From contig NZ_PDOC01000004.1 in NCBI RefSeq assembly GCF_002760655.1, positions 372,001 through 436,000 of the forward strand: a stretch of DNA of 64,000 nucleotides. Direction: 5' to 3'. Of the stretch, positions 49,633-59,306 are shown in pieces. A program made the position numbers and the translations under genes. This DNA comes from Massilia eurypsychrophila. GTDB taxonomy: Bacteria; Pseudomonadota; Gammaproteobacteria; Burkholderiales; Burkholderiaceae_D. The first letter of the stretch is position 1. Every line of letters starts with the position of its first letter. The notes beneath the pieces are model-generated. The model searched no databases, had not been told where the DNA came from, and saw only the letters and a list, made by a program, of their open reading frames with translations.

Positions 49633-50196
49633 TTACTCCGCCTTGTACAGGAAGGTTTTCTTGTTGGAGCTGAGCTGCCAGCCGGCGTCGTTCAACGCGT
49701 TCACCTGCAGTGGCTTGAGCAGCAGCTGGCGGTCCATGAACATGCGCACCGTGACGTTGTACACCTCGCCCGGCTTGAGCGCGCCCTTCGGCGCAATCTG
49801 CCAGCGGCCCGGCCGGCGCACGTTGGCGAGCGCCTCGTCGAGCGTCTGGAACGGTTGCTGCACGCTGCCGACCACCGCCACGTTGTACTGGCGGTGCAGT
49901 TCGTTGTAGGAGATGCGCAGCGTCTGGCGCGACGTCACCGCTTTCTCGTCGTACCACCACCAGCGCGGGCGCGTCAGTTCGATTTCGGTGGTGAAGTACA
50001 GCGCGACCCCGCGCGAGATCGCGTGTTCCAGGTCCTGACTGAGGTCGAACGCGTAGCGCGCATCGAGCCGGTAGCCGTCTTCGGTCGCTTCGATGTGGGC
50101 CCGCGTGATCTCCACGCCGTCGGCCGCCTGCGCCTGCGCGCAAGCGAACAACAGCAGCAGCTGGCAGGCGAGCAGTCGAAGAAATCGGATTGTCAC
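49633..50196 (-). CDS. DUF4390 family exported protein
   Basis: A 187-residue exported protein with signal peptide LACQLLLLFACAQAQAADG (about residues 8-26). DUF4390 features include ARYAFDLSQDLEHAISRGVA, ALYFTTEIELTRPRWWWYDE, LRISYNELHRQYNV and GEVYNVTVRMFMDRQLLLKP. The family is consistently encoded between rsmB and the NtrY-like kinase in betaproteobacteria, which suggests a periplasmic partner of the sensor, though this is inference. Its stop abuts the kinase start. Confidence 0.92.
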   Translation of the reverse strand: MTIRFLRLLACQLLLLFACAQAQAADGVEITRAHIEATEDGYRLDARYAFDLSQDLEHAISRGVALYFTTEIELTRPRWWWYDEKAVTSRQTLRISYNELHRQYNVAVVGSVQQPFQTLDEALANVRRPGRWQIAPKGALKPGEVYNVTVRMFMDRQLLLKPLQVNALNDAGWQLSSNKKTFLYKAE

Positions 50197-50241
50197 AAGT
50201 GGGCCAAAGCCTTAAAAAACCATTGCATTGTCAAAGACCCG

Positions 50242-51660
50242 TCACGCCGCATTCTTTTGGAACAGGGCGTAAAACAAACCATCATGATCCTCGAGCGCGC
50301 CGCCGGTGGGAAGCAGCTGGCCCGGCGCCGGCAGGCGCGTGGCGCCGTGGCGCGCGCCGAAAGCTGCCGCTTGCGCCTCCGATTCCTGGGGCCAAAGTGA
50401 ACAAGTCACGAACAGCAATTTACCATTTGGCCGCAGCATCTGCCAAAGGTTGTCGAGAATTTTGGCCGAAAGTGTTGCAAGTTGGAGCGCGTCGCCCTTG
50501 CGCCGCAGCCAGCGGATGTCGGGGTGGCGCCGCACGATGCCCGACGCGGTGCACGGCACGTCGGCCAGGATGCGGTCGAACTGCTGGCCGTCCCACCACA
50601 CCGCCGTCTGCGCGTCGAACGCCTTCAGGGTCGCCGATAAACCGAGCCGCTGCAGGTTTTCCTCGATCCGCACCAGGCGCTTCGGGTCGGAGTCGACCGC
50701 GGTCAGCTCGATGTCGGCAAGTTCGAGCAGGTGGCCGGTCTTGCCGCCGGGCGCCGCGCACGCGTCCAGCACCCGCATGCCGTCGGCGATATCCAGCAGC
50801 GGCGCGGCCAGCTGGGCGCCGGCGTCTTGCACCGAGCACAGTCCCGCATCGAAGCCGGGGATCGAGGTCACGCCGATCGGTTTGTCCAGCCGCACCGCCG
50901 ATGGGCCGATGCGCGCGGCGCCGATGCCGGCGCCGGCAAGCAGCTGTAAATACGCCTCGACGCTGGTCTTCCTGACGTTCACGCGCAGGGTCAATGGCGG
51001 CTGCTCGTTGCCGGCCGCAAGGATCGCCTGCCAGTCGCGTGGATAGGCCGCCTTGGCCGTATCGATCCACCACTGCGGGTAGTTCCACTGGGCCACCGGG
51101 TCCTGCAACGCCGTCTTGACGAGCGATTCGCGCTCGCGCAGGAAGCGCCGCAGCACCGCGTTGACCATGCCCTTGGCATGCGCCATGTCGGGGTGCGAGG
51201 TGGCCACCGTGACGGCCTGGTCGACGACGGTGAACTCTTCATATGGCGGCGTGGCGCCGGCCGGCGTGTCGATCAGCGCCAGCGCGCAGCACAGCAGGCT
51301 GGCCAGCATCGGCGGCTCCGGCGCCTTCGACGTCATCAGGCTGAGCAGCACTTCGCTGCGGCCCAGCTGGCGCATGGTGCGGTAGGAGATGTCCTGGATC
51401 GCGCCGCGCGCCTGCGGCGACGCCTGCGTCACGCCGAACGCGGTGAGCAGCGCCTGCGGCAGCGCGGCGCCGCCGCGCACCTGCGACACGGCGTTGGCCG
51501 CGCCGAGCAGGCACAGTGCCAGCGAATCGGGCTTCAGGCGCGGCAGGTAGCCCGGCTGCAGCACCGGCTTGACTTCGTAGCTGGCGCGCAGCGGCGGCGC
51601 CGGCCTGGCCGACTTCGGCGCGGCAGGTTTGATGGAGAGCGTGGGGCGCTTGGCGGTCAT
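50242..51660 (-). CDS. rsmB: 16S rRNA (cytosine-967-C5)-methyltransferase RsmB
   Basis: Methylates C967 of 16S rRNA. With start 51660 it has 472 residues. A basic, Pro-rich N-terminal extension precedes the NusB-like RNA-binding domain (about 40-180, [20 protein letters not shown]). The SAM-dependent domain shows [40 protein letters not shown], the PC motif [20 protein letters not shown] and the catalytic cysteine in [16 protein letters not shown]. The ORF is open far upstream, antisense to argS. It diverges from argS over 253 bases and leads the rsmB-DUF4390-ntrYX series. Confidence 0.96.
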   Translation of the reverse strand: MTAKRPTLSIKPAAPKSARPAPPLRASYEVKPVLQPGYLPRLKPDSLALCLLGAANAVSQVRGGAALPQALLTAFGVTQASPQARGAIQDISYRTMRQLGRSEVLLSLMTSKAPEPPMLASLLCCALALIDTPAGATPPYEEFTVVDQAVTVATSHPDMAHAKGMVNAVLRRFLRERESLVKTALQDPVAQWNYPQWWIDTAKAAYPRDWQAILAAGNEQPPLTLRVNVRKTSVEAYLQLLAGAGIGAARIGPSAVRLDKPIGVTSIPGFDAGLCSVQDAGAQLAAPLLDIADGMRVLDACAAPGGKTGHLLELADIELTAVDSDPKRLVRIEENLQRLGLSATLKAFDAQTAVWWDGQQFDRILADVPCTASGIVRRHPDIRWLRRKGDALQLATLSAKILDNLWQMLRPNGKLLFVTCSLWPQESEAQAAAFGARHGATRLPAPGQLLPTGGALEDHDGLFYALFQKNAA

Positions 51661-51849
51661 GGTGATCTTTGCTGGTGTTCTGGCGGTGGCTGGCGCGGCC
51701 GGCGCCGCGCAAATGCGCGCAGCGGACCGCGCTGTAAAGGCGCCAATTGTAACGGCTAAGCCTCCAGGCGCGCCAAAACGGGGCGTTTTGACAACAAAAT
51801 CGCCTGGACCTGTGGCAACGGCGGCGTATTCCCGGCAGCGCCAAACCAG

Positions 51850-51855
51850 TATAAT
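51850..51855 (+). promoter_or_regulatory. Putative -10 element of argS
   Basis: TATAAT in CCAGTATAATTGGCG lies 58 bases before the argS ATG in the rsmB/argS divergent gap. The -35 region (TATTCC) is poor. Confidence 0.45.
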
Positions 51856-51913
51856 TGGCGATGTTTGCCCGTGGCCCGGCCACCGCTTTTTCACCCTGAC
51901 AGAATACCCGCAC

Positions 51914-53626
51914 ATGCTCGCCCAACAAAAACTTGAAATCGTTGCCCTGTTCCAGGCCGCCCTCGCCCCACTGACCGCCGGTACCGATCTCGCCCCGGCC
52001 GTCGTGCTCGAGCGACCGCGCGACCCGGCGCACGGCGACATCGCCTGCAACATCGCGATGCAGTTGGCCAAGCAGCTCAAGACCAATCCGCGCGAACTGG
52101 CCACCAGGCTGGTCGCCGCGCTGCTGGCCGATCCGGCCGCCAAGGGCATCATCGAGTCGGCCGACGTCGCCGGTCCGGGCTTCATCAACCTGCGCGTGGC
52201 CGCCGCCGCCAAGCAGTCGGTGGTGCGCTCCATCTTGCAGTCGGGCGCGCAGTATGGCCGCAGCGACGCCGGCGCCGGCGACAAGGTCGTCATCGAATTC
52301 GTCTCGGCCAATCCGACCGGCCCGCTGCACGTCGGCCACGGCCGCCAGGCCGCGCTCGGCGACGCGCTGTCGTCGCTGTTCGAGTCGCAAGGCTACGCGG
52401 TCACCCGCGAGTTCTATTACAACGACGCCGGCGTGCAGATCGCCACCCTGGCCAACTCGGTGCAGGCGCGTCTGAAAGGCTGGCGTCCGGGCGACGCGCA
52501 ATGGCCCGAGTCGGCCTACAACGGCGACTACATCGCCGACATCGCCGAAGACTTCAAGGCCGGCAAGACGGTCGCAGCGAGCGACGGCCTGCCGGCCACC
52601 GCCAGCACCGACGTCGACGACATCGAATCGATCCGCGCCTTTGCCGTGACCTACCTGCGCAACGAGCAGGACATCGACATGCAGTCGTTCGGCGTCAAGT
52701 TCGACAACTACTTCCTCGAGTCGTCGCTGTACAAGGACAACAAGGTGCACGCCGCGGTCGACGCGCTGATCGCCTCGGGCAAGACGTTCGAGGAAGGCGG
52801 CGCGCTGTGGCTGCGCACCACCGAGTACGGCGACGACAAGGACCGCGTGATGAAAAAGTCCGACGGCACCTACACCTACTTCGTGCCGGACGTGGCGTAT
52901 CACCTCGTCAAATGGCAGCGCGGCTTCGTCCAGGCCATCAACATCCAGGGCAGCGACCACCACGGCACCATCGCGCGGGTGCGCGGCGGCCTGCAGGCGC
53001 TCGGCCTCGGTATCCCGCAGGGCTACCCGGACTACGTGCTGCACAAGATGGTCACCGTGATGAAGGACGGCGAAGAGGTCAAGATCTCCAAGCGCGCCGG
53101 CTCCTACGTCACGGTGCGCGACCTGATCGAATGGTCCGGCAACGGCGACATCAATCGCGGGCGCGACGCGGTGCGCTTCTTCCTCATCTCGCGCAAGGCC
53201 GACACCGAATTCGTCTTCGACGTCGATGTCGCGCTGGCGACCAGCGACGAAAACCCGGTCTACTACGTGCAGTATGCCCATGCGCGCATCTGCTCGGCGC
53301 TGGCCAACTGGGGCGGCGACGAAGCGCAGCTGGCCGGCGTCGATCTGTCGCCGCTGACCACGCCGCACGAGGCAAGACTGCTGGCCAAGCTGGCCGAGTA
53401 TCCCGAGATGGTGCAGCGTGCCCAGGCCGAACTGAGCCCGCACCAGGTGGCGTTCTACCTGCGCGAGCTGGCCGGCGAACTGCACAGCTACTACTTCGCC
53501 CACAAGTGGCTGCTCGACGACGACGAAGCGCTCAAGCTGGCACGCCTGGCGCTGGCGACCGCCACCCGCCAGGTGCTGCGCAATGGCTTGGCGCTGATCG
53601 GCGTGTCGGCGCCGAACAAGATGTAA
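51914..53626 (+). CDS. argS: Arginyl-tRNA synthetase
   Basis: Class I synthetase for tRNA-Arg. The 570 residues contain the N-terminal Add1 domain, the HIGH-equivalent HVGH in [20 protein letters not shown], the KMSKS-equivalent [12 protein letters not shown] and the all-helical DALR anticodon-binding domain ([14 protein letters not shown] onward). Start 51914 begins [14 protein letters not shown]; the frame is open upstream. It heads a plus-strand series with a SPOR protein, dsbA, an SDR, birA, coaX and a second SPOR protein. Confidence 0.98.
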   Translation: MLAQQKLEIVALFQAALAPLTAGTDLAPAVVLERPRDPAHGDIACNIAMQLAKQLKTNPRELATRLVAALLADPAAKGIIESADVAGPGFINLRVAAAAKQSVVRSILQSGAQYGRSDAGAGDKVVIEFVSANPTGPLHVGHGRQAALGDALSSLFESQGYAVTREFYYNDAGVQIATLANSVQARLKGWRPGDAQWPESAYNGDYIADIAEDFKAGKTVAASDGLPATASTDVDDIESIRAFAVTYLRNEQDIDMQSFGVKFDNYFLESSLYKDNKVHAAVDALIASGKTFEEGGALWLRTTEYGDDKDRVMKKSDGTYTYFVPDVAYHLVKWQRGFVQAINIQGSDHHGTIARVRGGLQALGLGIPQGYPDYVLHKMVTVMKDGEEVKISKRAGSYVTVRDLIEWSGNGDINRGRDAVRFFLISRKADTEFVFDVDVALATSDENPVYYVQYAHARICSALANWGGDEAQLAGVDLSPLTTPHEARLLAKLAEYPEMVQRAQAELSPHQVAFYLRELAGELHSYYFAHKWLLDDDEALKLARLALATATRQVLRNGLALIGVSAPNKM

Positions 53627-53658
53627 GCGTTTTGAAGCAGACAACCTTGAAGGCACCA

Positions 53659-54330
53659 ATGCACTCCACACCTCGTTTCTCACCGGCCCGGCGCCAGCGC
53701 GGCAACACCATCACCGGCGTCATTATCGGCCTGATCATCGGCCTCGGCATCGCCGTCGCCGTGGCGCTGGCGATCACCAAGGGCGCCACGCCGTTCACCG
53801 ACAAGTCGGGCAAGGTCGGCAAGATGGCCGAGCCGACCGCCGGCCAGGCCGCCGATCCGAACAAGCCGCTCTACAGCAACAAGGAAGCGGCGCGCGAAGC
53901 GAACCGCCAGATCGCCGACAAACCGAAGGCGGCCGCCGACCCGCTGGCCCAGGTCATCGCCAACATGAAGGACCCGGCCGACGTCAAGGCCGAAGTGAAG
54001 GCGCCGGCCGTCGTGGTCGCCGCCGCTCAGGTGCCGGCCTCGCATGAACTGGCGCGCGTGGTCAACGCCAGGGCCGACGTGGCGGCCGACGACAAGATCA
54101 TCTACTTCCTGCAAGCCGGCGCGTTCCGCGAAATGACCGACGCCGAAAGCACCCGCGCCAAGCTGGCCCTGCTCGGCTACGAGGCCACCATCAGCGACCG
54201 CGCCAGCGACGCCGGCGTGCTGCACCGCGTGCGCATCGGGCCGTTCGGCCAGGTCGAATCGATGAACAAGGCGCGCGCCAAACTGATCGACAGCGGCATC
54301 GACGTCGCCATCGTCCGCAACCAGAGATAA
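53659..54330 (+). CDS. SPOR-domain membrane protein
   Basis: A 223-residue FtsN-like protein. A short cytoplasmic basic segment (RFSPARRQRGN) precedes one membrane helix (ITGVIIGLIIGLGIAVAVAL, residues 15-35). A Lys/Ala/Pro-rich periplasmic linker to about residue 145 leads to a SPOR domain (IIYFLQAGAFREMTDAEST and RVRIGPFGQVESMNKARAKL), which binds denuded septal peptidoglycan. The ATG at 53659 follows TTGAAGGCACCA. It is the usual gene after argS in betaproteobacteria. Confidence 0.93.
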   Translation: MHSTPRFSPARRQRGNTITGVIIGLIIGLGIAVAVALAITKGATPFTDKSGKVGKMAEPTAGQAADPNKPLYSNKEAAREANRQIADKPKAAADPLAQVIANMKDPADVKAEVKAPAVVVAAAQVPASHELARVVNARADVAADDKIIYFLQAGAFREMTDAESTRAKLALLGYEATISDRASDAGVLHRVRIGPFGQVESMNKARAKLIDSGIDVAIVRNQR

Positions 54331-54341
54331 GAGAACACTTC

Positions 54342-55010
54342 ATGCGACTGATCCGAACCTTGCTGTGCGCCGCCGCCATCGGCCTGTCCGCCGCCGTGGC
54401 GGCCGCCCCCGCAGATCCGAAAAACGGCGTCGAATACCTGACCTTGCCAGAGGCGCAAAACACCGACGCCGCCGGCAAGGTCGAGGTCACCGAGTTCTTC
54501 GCCTATTACTGCCCGCACTGCCAGCGCTTCGAACCGCTGCTGGCCGAGTGGGTCCGCAAACAGGGCAATAATATCGTCTTCAAGCGCGTCCACGTGCCGG
54601 CCGGTCCGAGCGTGATGGCGCAGCAGCGCCTGTTCTACACGCTCGAAGCGCTCGGCCTGGTCGGCACCCACCACCAGAAGGTGTTCGACGCCATGCACGT
54701 CGAGCGCGTGCGCCTCGGCTCCGACGAGCAGGTGCTCGCCTGGGCCGCCAAGGCCGGCATCGACCAGGCCAAGTTCACCGAAGCGTGGAACTCGTTCGGC
54801 GTGCAGGCCAAGCTGCGCCGCGCCAGCGCCATGATGGGCGCCTACCGCGTCGACTCTTGGCCGATGGTGGCTGTCGGCGGGCGCTACATGACGTCGCCGA
54901 GCCAGGCGGGCGAAGCGAGCACCGCGCCGCTGACCGAACAGCAGCAGGGCCAGGCGGCGCTGCAGGTGATGGACTTCCTGGTCGCGAAAGCGAAAGCGGA
55001 AAAGAAGTAG
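54342..55010 (+). CDS. dsbA: Thiol:disulfide interchange protein DsbA
   Basis: Periplasmic oxidase that introduces disulfides. The 222 residues have a signal peptide (LIRTLLCAAAIGLSAAVAAA), the active site CPHC (Cys57-Cys60, in EFFAYYCPHCQRFEP) and the cis-Pro loop VDSWPMVAVGGRY. The helical insert is typical of DsbA. It is 11 bases after the SPOR gene. Spacing and length are normal; no dsbB is in the window. Confidence 0.96.
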   Translation: MRLIRTLLCAAAIGLSAAVAAAPADPKNGVEYLTLPEAQNTDAAGKVEVTEFFAYYCPHCQRFEPLLAEWVRKQGNNIVFKRVHVPAGPSVMAQQRLFYTLEALGLVGTHHQKVFDAMHVERVRLGSDEQVLAWAAKAGIDQAKFTEAWNSFGVQAKLRRASAMMGAYRVDSWPMVAVGGRYMTSPSQAGEASTAPLTEQQQGQAALQVMDFLVAKAKAEKK

Positions 55011-55032
55011 TGCGTACCAAGCCGCGCGCGCC

Positions 55033-55803
55033 ATGAACCGCGTTTTCATCACCGGCGCGTCGAGCGGAATCGGCGAAGCGCTGGCGCGCGAATATGCGCT
55101 GCAAGGCGCCACCCTGGGCCTGCTGGCGCGCCGCGGCGACGCCTTGCGCCGGCTTGCCGCCAGCCTGCCCAATGCCGGCCTGCACAAGGTCTACGCGGTC
55201 GACGTCACCGACCGCGCCGCGCTGGCGGCGGCGGCGGCCGACTTCATCGCCGCCGGCGGCGCCGACATCGTCATCGCCAATGCCGGCGTCTCGCAAGGCA
55301 CGCTGACCGAACACGCCGAAGACCTCGTTGCCTTCGACGCCATCTTCGCCACCAACGTCAGCGCCACCGTCGCCACTTTCGCGCCGTTCATCGCCGCCAT
55401 GAAAACGCGCGGCGGCTCGCCGACGCTGGTGGGGATCGGCAGCGTCGCCGGTATCCGCGGCCTGCCCGGCGCTGGCGCCTACAGCGCGTCGAAAGCGGCG
55501 GTGCTGGCCTACTGCGAATCGCTGCGCCTCGAAATGAAGCCGTACGGGATCCGCGTGGTGACCATCGCGCCGGGCTACATCGACACGCCGATGACGCGCC
55601 ACAATCCCTATCCGATGCCGTTCCTGATGCCGGCCGCGACCTTCGCCGAAAAGGCAACCATCGCCATCGCAGTCGGCGCCAGCTACCGCGTCATCCCGTG
55701 GCAGATGGGCGTCGTCGCCAAGCTGCTGCGCGCGCTGCCCAACGCCGTCTACGACCTGGCGTTTTCGCGCGCGCCGCGCAAACCGCGGGCAAGCAAGCCA
55801 TGA
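55033..55803 (+). CDS. SDR family oxidoreductase
   Basis: A 256-residue short-chain dehydrogenase/reductase. The nucleotide-binding motif is FITGASSGIGEALAREYA, the NAG motif is IVIANAGVSQGT, the catalytic Ser is in GIGSVAGIRG, and the YxxxK is in AYSASKAAVLAYCESL. Its substrate is unknown. The stop overlaps the birA start (ATGA). Confidence 0.94.
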   Translation: MNRVFITGASSGIGEALAREYALQGATLGLLARRGDALRRLAASLPNAGLHKVYAVDVTDRAALAAAAADFIAAGGADIVIANAGVSQGTLTEHAEDLVAFDAIFATNVSATVATFAPFIAAMKTRGGSPTLVGIGSVAGIRGLPGAGAYSASKAAVLAYCESLRLEMKPYGIRVVTIAPGYIDTPMTRHNPYPMPFLMPAATFAEKATIAIAVGASYRVIPWQMGVVAKLLRALPNAVYDLAFSRAPRKPRASKP

Positions 55804-56564
55804 ACGCGGCCGCCATCGCCGCGCTGTGCCGCGCCGCCGTCGACATCGAAGTGGTGGCCGAAACCGGCTCCACCAATGCCGACCTGATGGGGCGCGCCGC
55901 CCAGCTGGCGCGCCCCACCCTGCTGATCGCCGAACACCAGAGCGCCGGGCGCGGGCGGGCTGGCCGCAGCTGGCTGTCGGCGCCGGGCGACTCGCTGACG
56001 TTCTCGCTGGCGTGGCAGTTCGACGGTTCGCCCCAGCAGCTGCTTGGACTGCCGTTGGCGGTCGGCGTCGCGCTGGCCGAGGCGCTGGCCGCGCTGGCCG
56101 TGCCGGTGCAGCTGAAGTGGCCGAACGACGTGCTCAAGGACGGCAGCAAGCTGGCCGGCATCCTGATCGAAACCCAGGGCGCGCCGGGCGGCACCTGGGC
56201 GGTGATCGGCATCGGCCTGAACCTGTCGATGCCGGACCGGATCGAAGAGCGCATCGGCCGCAGCATCGCCACCGCACCCTGGCTCGCGCGGATGGAGCGC
56301 GACGCGCTGATGGCGGCGCTGACCGACGCACTGGCGGCCGGCATGGACCAATTCGCCCGCGAGGGCTTTGGCGCCTTCCGCGCGCGCTGGGACGCCCTGC
56401 ACGCCTGGCGCGGCCAGCCGGTGGCGATCGTCGACCAGGGCGCCGTGCTGCAGCAGGGCGTCGCGGCCGGCGTCGACGACAGCGGGCGCCTGCTGCTCGA
56501 CACCGACGGCGGCCGCGTCGCGGTACTTGCCGGCGACGTCTCGCTGCGGCTGGGTGAATCCTGA
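55800..56564 (+). CDS. birA: Biotin--[acetyl-CoA-carboxylase] ligase
   Basis: Attaches biotin to the biotin carboxyl carrier protein. The 254 residues contain the ligase motifs TNADLMGRAAQLARPTLLIA, the biotinyl-AMP loop AGRGRAGRSWLSAPGDSLTF, LKWPNDVLKDGSKLAGIL and IGIGLNLSMP. A small C-terminal SH3-like domain follows. It lacks the N-terminal winged helix of E. coli BirA, so it is a monofunctional ligase and should not repress biotin genes. Start and stop overlap both neighbours. Confidence 0.96.
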   Translation: MNAAAIAALCRAAVDIEVVAETGSTNADLMGRAAQLARPTLLIAEHQSAGRGRAGRSWLSAPGDSLTFSLAWQFDGSPQQLLGLPLAVGVALAEALAALAVPVQLKWPNDVLKDGSKLAGILIETQGAPGGTWAVIGIGLNLSMPDRIEERIGRSIATAPWLARMERDALMAALTDALAAGMDQFAREGFGAFRARWDALHAWRGQPVAIVDQGAVLQQGVAAGVDDSGRLLLDTDGGRVAVLAGDVSLRLGES

Positions 56565-57301
56565 TGCTGCTACTGATCGATGCGGGCAACACCCGCGTCA
56601 AGTGGGCGCTGGCCGCCGACGATGCGCCGCCCGGCCGCTGGCTCGAGACCGGCGCCGTCGTCCAGGCCGACCTCACCCAGCTGGCCGCCAGCTGGCAGCA
56701 CCGGGCCATCACCCGAGCGCTCGTGTCGAACGTCGCCGGCGCCGCAGTGCGCGCCCGGCTGCAGCAGATGCTGCCGGCCACGCCGATCGAGTGGTTCGCA
56801 TCCGTTGACCAACTCGCCGGCGTGCGCAACGGCTACCGCAATCGGTCGCAGCTGGGGTGCGACCGCTTTGCCGCTGCCATTGGCGCGCGCGCGCTGGAGC
56901 CGGGCAAGGCGCTGGTGGTGGCCACCTGCGGCACCGCCACCACCATCGACGCATTGTCCGCCGACGGCGTGTTCCTCGGCGGGATGATCCTGCCGGGGCT
57001 GGGCCTGATGGCTGCCTCGCTGGCGCGCAATACGGCGCAGCTGCCGCACATCGCCCCCGGCGGCAGCGAGGCCGCCGGCTTTGCCGACAACACCGACGAC
57101 GCCATCCTGTCGGGCTGCCTGTCGGCGCAGGCCGGCGCCATCGAGCGCGCCATCGGCCTGCTCGGCGCCGATCTGTGCCTGCTCTCCGGCGGCGCCGCGC
57201 CTTACATCGCGCCGTTGCTGTCGGCGCGTTCGTATACTGCGCGCATGGTCGACAACATTGTCCTGGTCGGCCTGCACGCCGCCGCAACTTCGAGGAATTA
57301 G
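56564..57301 (+). CDS. coaX: Type III pantothenate kinase
   Basis: First step of coenzyme A synthesis, cation-dependent and not feedback-inhibited by CoA. The 245-residue ASKHA kinase has the start LLLIDAGNTRVKWAL, the GCDRFAAAIGAR segment, the conserved VVATCGTATTIDALSADGVF, and LCLLSGGAAPYIAPLL. TGATG overlap with birA indicates coupling. Confidence 0.96.
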   Translation: MLLLIDAGNTRVKWALAADDAPPGRWLETGAVVQADLTQLAASWQHRAITRALVSNVAGAAVRARLQQMLPATPIEWFASVDQLAGVRNGYRNRSQLGCDRFAAAIGARALEPGKALVVATCGTATTIDALSADGVFLGGMILPGLGLMAASLARNTAQLPHIAPGGSEAAGFADNTDDAILSGCLSAQAGAIERAIGLLGADLCLLSGGAAPYIAPLLSARSYTARMVDNIVLVGLHAAATSRN

Positions 57302-57304
57302 CCC

Positions 57305-57973
57305 GTGCTGAAATTTATCTTCTGGTGCCTGTTGTGCCTGAACGGCGTGCTGCTCGCCTATGGCCAGGGCATGCTCGGCAACTTCAAGGGCAACGAGCGT
57401 GAACCGGCGCGCATCAAGAACCAGCTCAATATCGACAGGCTGGCGCTGCTGACGGCGGCGCCGGCGGCGGCGGTTGCCGCCGCGCCGGCCGCGCCGGCCA
57501 CGGCAGAGACGCTGGCCTGCTTCGAGATCGGCAGTTTGGCGCAGGCCGAAGCGCGCCGGTTCGAAGCCCGGCTTTCGCCGCTGGACCTGGGCGAGGGGAT
57601 GACGCGCCTGGCGCTGGCGTCGACCGATGTATCGAGCTACATGGTGATCATCCCGCCGCAGGCCAGCAAGGAAGCGGCCGACAAGAAGGCCGGCGAACTG
57701 AAGGCGCTTGGCGTGACCAACTTCTTCATCATGTCCGACAATTCGCCACTGCGCTGGGCGATATCGCTGGGCGTTTTCAAGTCCGAGGCGGCGGCGCAAT
57801 CGCTGCTGGCGACGCTGACCAAGCAAGGCGTCAGCAGTGCCCGCATCAATCCGCGCGGCACGCAGACGACGCGGCTGGCGTTCCAGTTTCGCGGCATCGA
57901 CGTGGCGGCCAAGGCGAAGATCGACGACATCGCCGAATCCTTCCCGGCGCTCAAAACGCGCGCCTGCAAATAG
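57305..57973 (+). CDS. SPOR-domain protein, second copy
   Basis: A 222-residue protein starting at GTG 57305, 3 bases after coaX. An N-terminal hydrophobic segment (FIFWCLLCLNGVLLAYGQG) acts as anchor or signal. An Ala/Pro linker follows, then a SPOR-like C-terminal region (YMVIIPPQASKEAADKKAGE and WAISLGVFKSEAAAQSLLAT). It is probably periplasmic and peptidoglycan-binding. It is the last gene of the argS-birA-coaX series; a repeat array starts 9 bases after its stop. Confidence 0.87.
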   Translation: MLKFIFWCLLCLNGVLLAYGQGMLGNFKGNEREPARIKNQLNIDRLALLTAAPAAAVAAAPAAPATAETLACFEIGSLAQAEARRFEARLSPLDLGEGMTRLALASTDVSSYMVIIPPQASKEAADKKAGELKALGVTNFFIMSDNSPLRWAISLGVFKSEAAAQSLLATLTKQGVSSARINPRGTQTTRLAFQFRGIDVAAKAKIDDIAESFPALKTRACK

Positions 57974-57982
57974 CCAACAAAC

Positions 57983-58248
57983 GCTGGGGTCAGGTCTGAC
58001 ATTCGGACAAATAGCTGGGGTCAGGTCTGACAATCGGACAAATCGCTGGGGTCAGGTCTGACATTCAGACATTTTCGGCGCCAACTCAGAGCCGAATCGC
58101 CGTTTTATTATCAGCTGGACAGTATCAGGCGGGCACGTCAATGCAAATTGCGGTGGAAATGTCCGAATGTCAGACCTGACCCCAGCAAAATGTCCATATA
58201 TCAGACATGACCCCGGCAAAATGTCCGAATGTCAGACCTGACCCCAGC
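57983..58248. repeat. Family C array: three direct plus three inverted 31-bp units
   Basis: Units beginning GCTGGGGTCAGGTCTGACAT start at 57983, 58014 and 58045, exactly 31 bases apart. After an 81-base spacer (58076-58156), three inverted copies ending GTCAGACCTGACCCCAGC end at 58186, 58217 and 58248, again at 31-base steps. The units differ at only a few positions (for example CAATCGG, and ACATGACCCCGGC in the middle inverted copy). The unit contains its own imperfect palindrome GGTCAGGTCTGACA. The array fills the 299-base gap between the SPOR gene and the converging rlpA stop. Confidence 0.92.
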
Positions 58249-58272
58249 AATTCCGGCAATTCAGCAACAATT

Positions 58273-59280
58273 TCAGTCGGCAGTACGCCTGACGACGATC
58301 GGCTTGATCGCCAGCGCGGCCGGCAGTTCGCGCGCAGCCTCAAGCGCTTCGGCGCGGCTGTCGAAGGGACCGCCGAACAAGCGGTGCAAGGCGCCCGACT
58401 GCATCACTTCGACAATCGGCACCGCGCCCGACGCCAGCACCTTGCTGCGCACTTCGGCGGCGCGCTCGGCCAGGCTGAAGGCGCCAAGCTGCAGGTAATA
58501 GCCGTCGGTCGGCGCACGTACCGGCGCAGCGGCGCCGACGTCGGCCAGCTGCGCATCACTCTGCAGAACAAAACTCCGCTCGGCCACCAGCGAGGCTACC
58601 TGCGGCGGCGGCAGCACTTGCGGCGCCGGCGTCACCACGCCACCCGGCAGCAACCGTTCCAGCTGCACTTCGTGGCTGCCCTTGCCGAGCAGGCCCAGTT
58701 TCAACGCCGCGGTGTACGACACGTCGACGATGCGGCTCGCATGAAACGGTCCGCGGTCGTTGATGCGCACCACAACCTGCACGCCGGACGACAGGCTGGT
58801 GATGCGCGCGTACGATGGAATCGGCAGCGTCGGATGGGCCGCCGTCATCTTGTACATGTCGTAGACTTCGCCCGACGAGGTGCGCTGGCCATGGAATTTT
58901 TTGCCGTACCACGACGCCACGCCGCGCTGCGCGAACTGCGCGTTGCCGTTCATCGGCACATAGGTCTTGCCGAACACCGCGTACGGCCGGTTGGCATATC
59001 TGGACAGCGGTTCGGCCTTGACCACCGCATCGGGCACCTGGCGCAAGCCGGCCGGCGGCATGTCGCCCGGACCGTCGTCCATGTAGTAGCCGCCGCGCCC
59101 CGAACCGGCCGCCGGCAGCGCCGGCAGGTCGTCGGCCTTCGGATGGACGACGCCCGCGGTGGCAGGCCGCGGCGGTGGCTGCAGCTGGGGGGCGGCCTGG
59201 TTCGCCGTCGTGCCGCAGCCGGCCAGCAGCGCGGCGCCGGCCAGCGCCACGGTCGCCGCAAGCTTGTTCGATACGGCCAT
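58273..59280 (-). CDS. rlpA: Septal ring lytic transglycosylase / lipoprotein RlpA
   Basis: Outer-membrane lipoprotein that cleaves peptide-free glycan strands at the septum or sidewall. The 335 residues have a lipobox (ALLAGCGTT, Cys22), a proline-rich region, and the double-psi beta-barrel domain (GVASWYGKKFHGQRTSSGEV, then VVRINDRGPFHASRIVDVSY with the catalytic Asp). A C-terminal SPOR domain follows (GYYLQLGAFSLAERAAEVRS). GGAGG precedes ATG 59280. It is the last gene of the mre-mrd cluster. Confidence 0.96.
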   Translation of the reverse strand: MAVSNKLAATVALAGAALLAGCGTTANQAAPQLQPPPRPATAGVVHPKADDLPALPAAGSGRGGYYMDDGPGDMPPAGLRQVPDAVVKAEPLSRYANRPYAVFGKTYVPMNGNAQFAQRGVASWYGKKFHGQRTSSGEVYDMYKMTAAHPTLPIPSYARITSLSSGVQVVVRINDRGPFHASRIVDVSYTAALKLGLLGKGSHEVQLERLLPGGVVTPAPQVLPPPQVASLVAERSFVLQSDAQLADVGAAAPVRAPTDGYYLQLGAFSLAERAAEVRSKVLASGAVPIVEVMQSGALHRLFGGPFDSRAEALEAARELPAALAIKPIVVRRTAD

Positions 59281-59306
59281 TCGCGCCTCCGTGGTGAAAA
59301 GGGTAA

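Noticed and set aside
47443-50400. 985-codon frame antisense to ntrY and DUF4390
   Set aside because: Arg/Gln/His-rich shadow crossing two real genes on the other strand.
51788-51793. Perfect TTGACA as the -35 of an argS promoter
   Set aside because: No -10-like sequence at 16-19 bases; the only TATAAT is 56 bases away and needs another -35.
51239-53683. 814-codon frame antisense to argS
   Set aside because: Composition is shadow-like and it only extends the rsmB region in another frame.
57983-58248. CRISPR array
   Set aside because: Regular 31-base repeats, but contiguous with no unique spacers, in two opposite orientations, and with no cas genes nearby.
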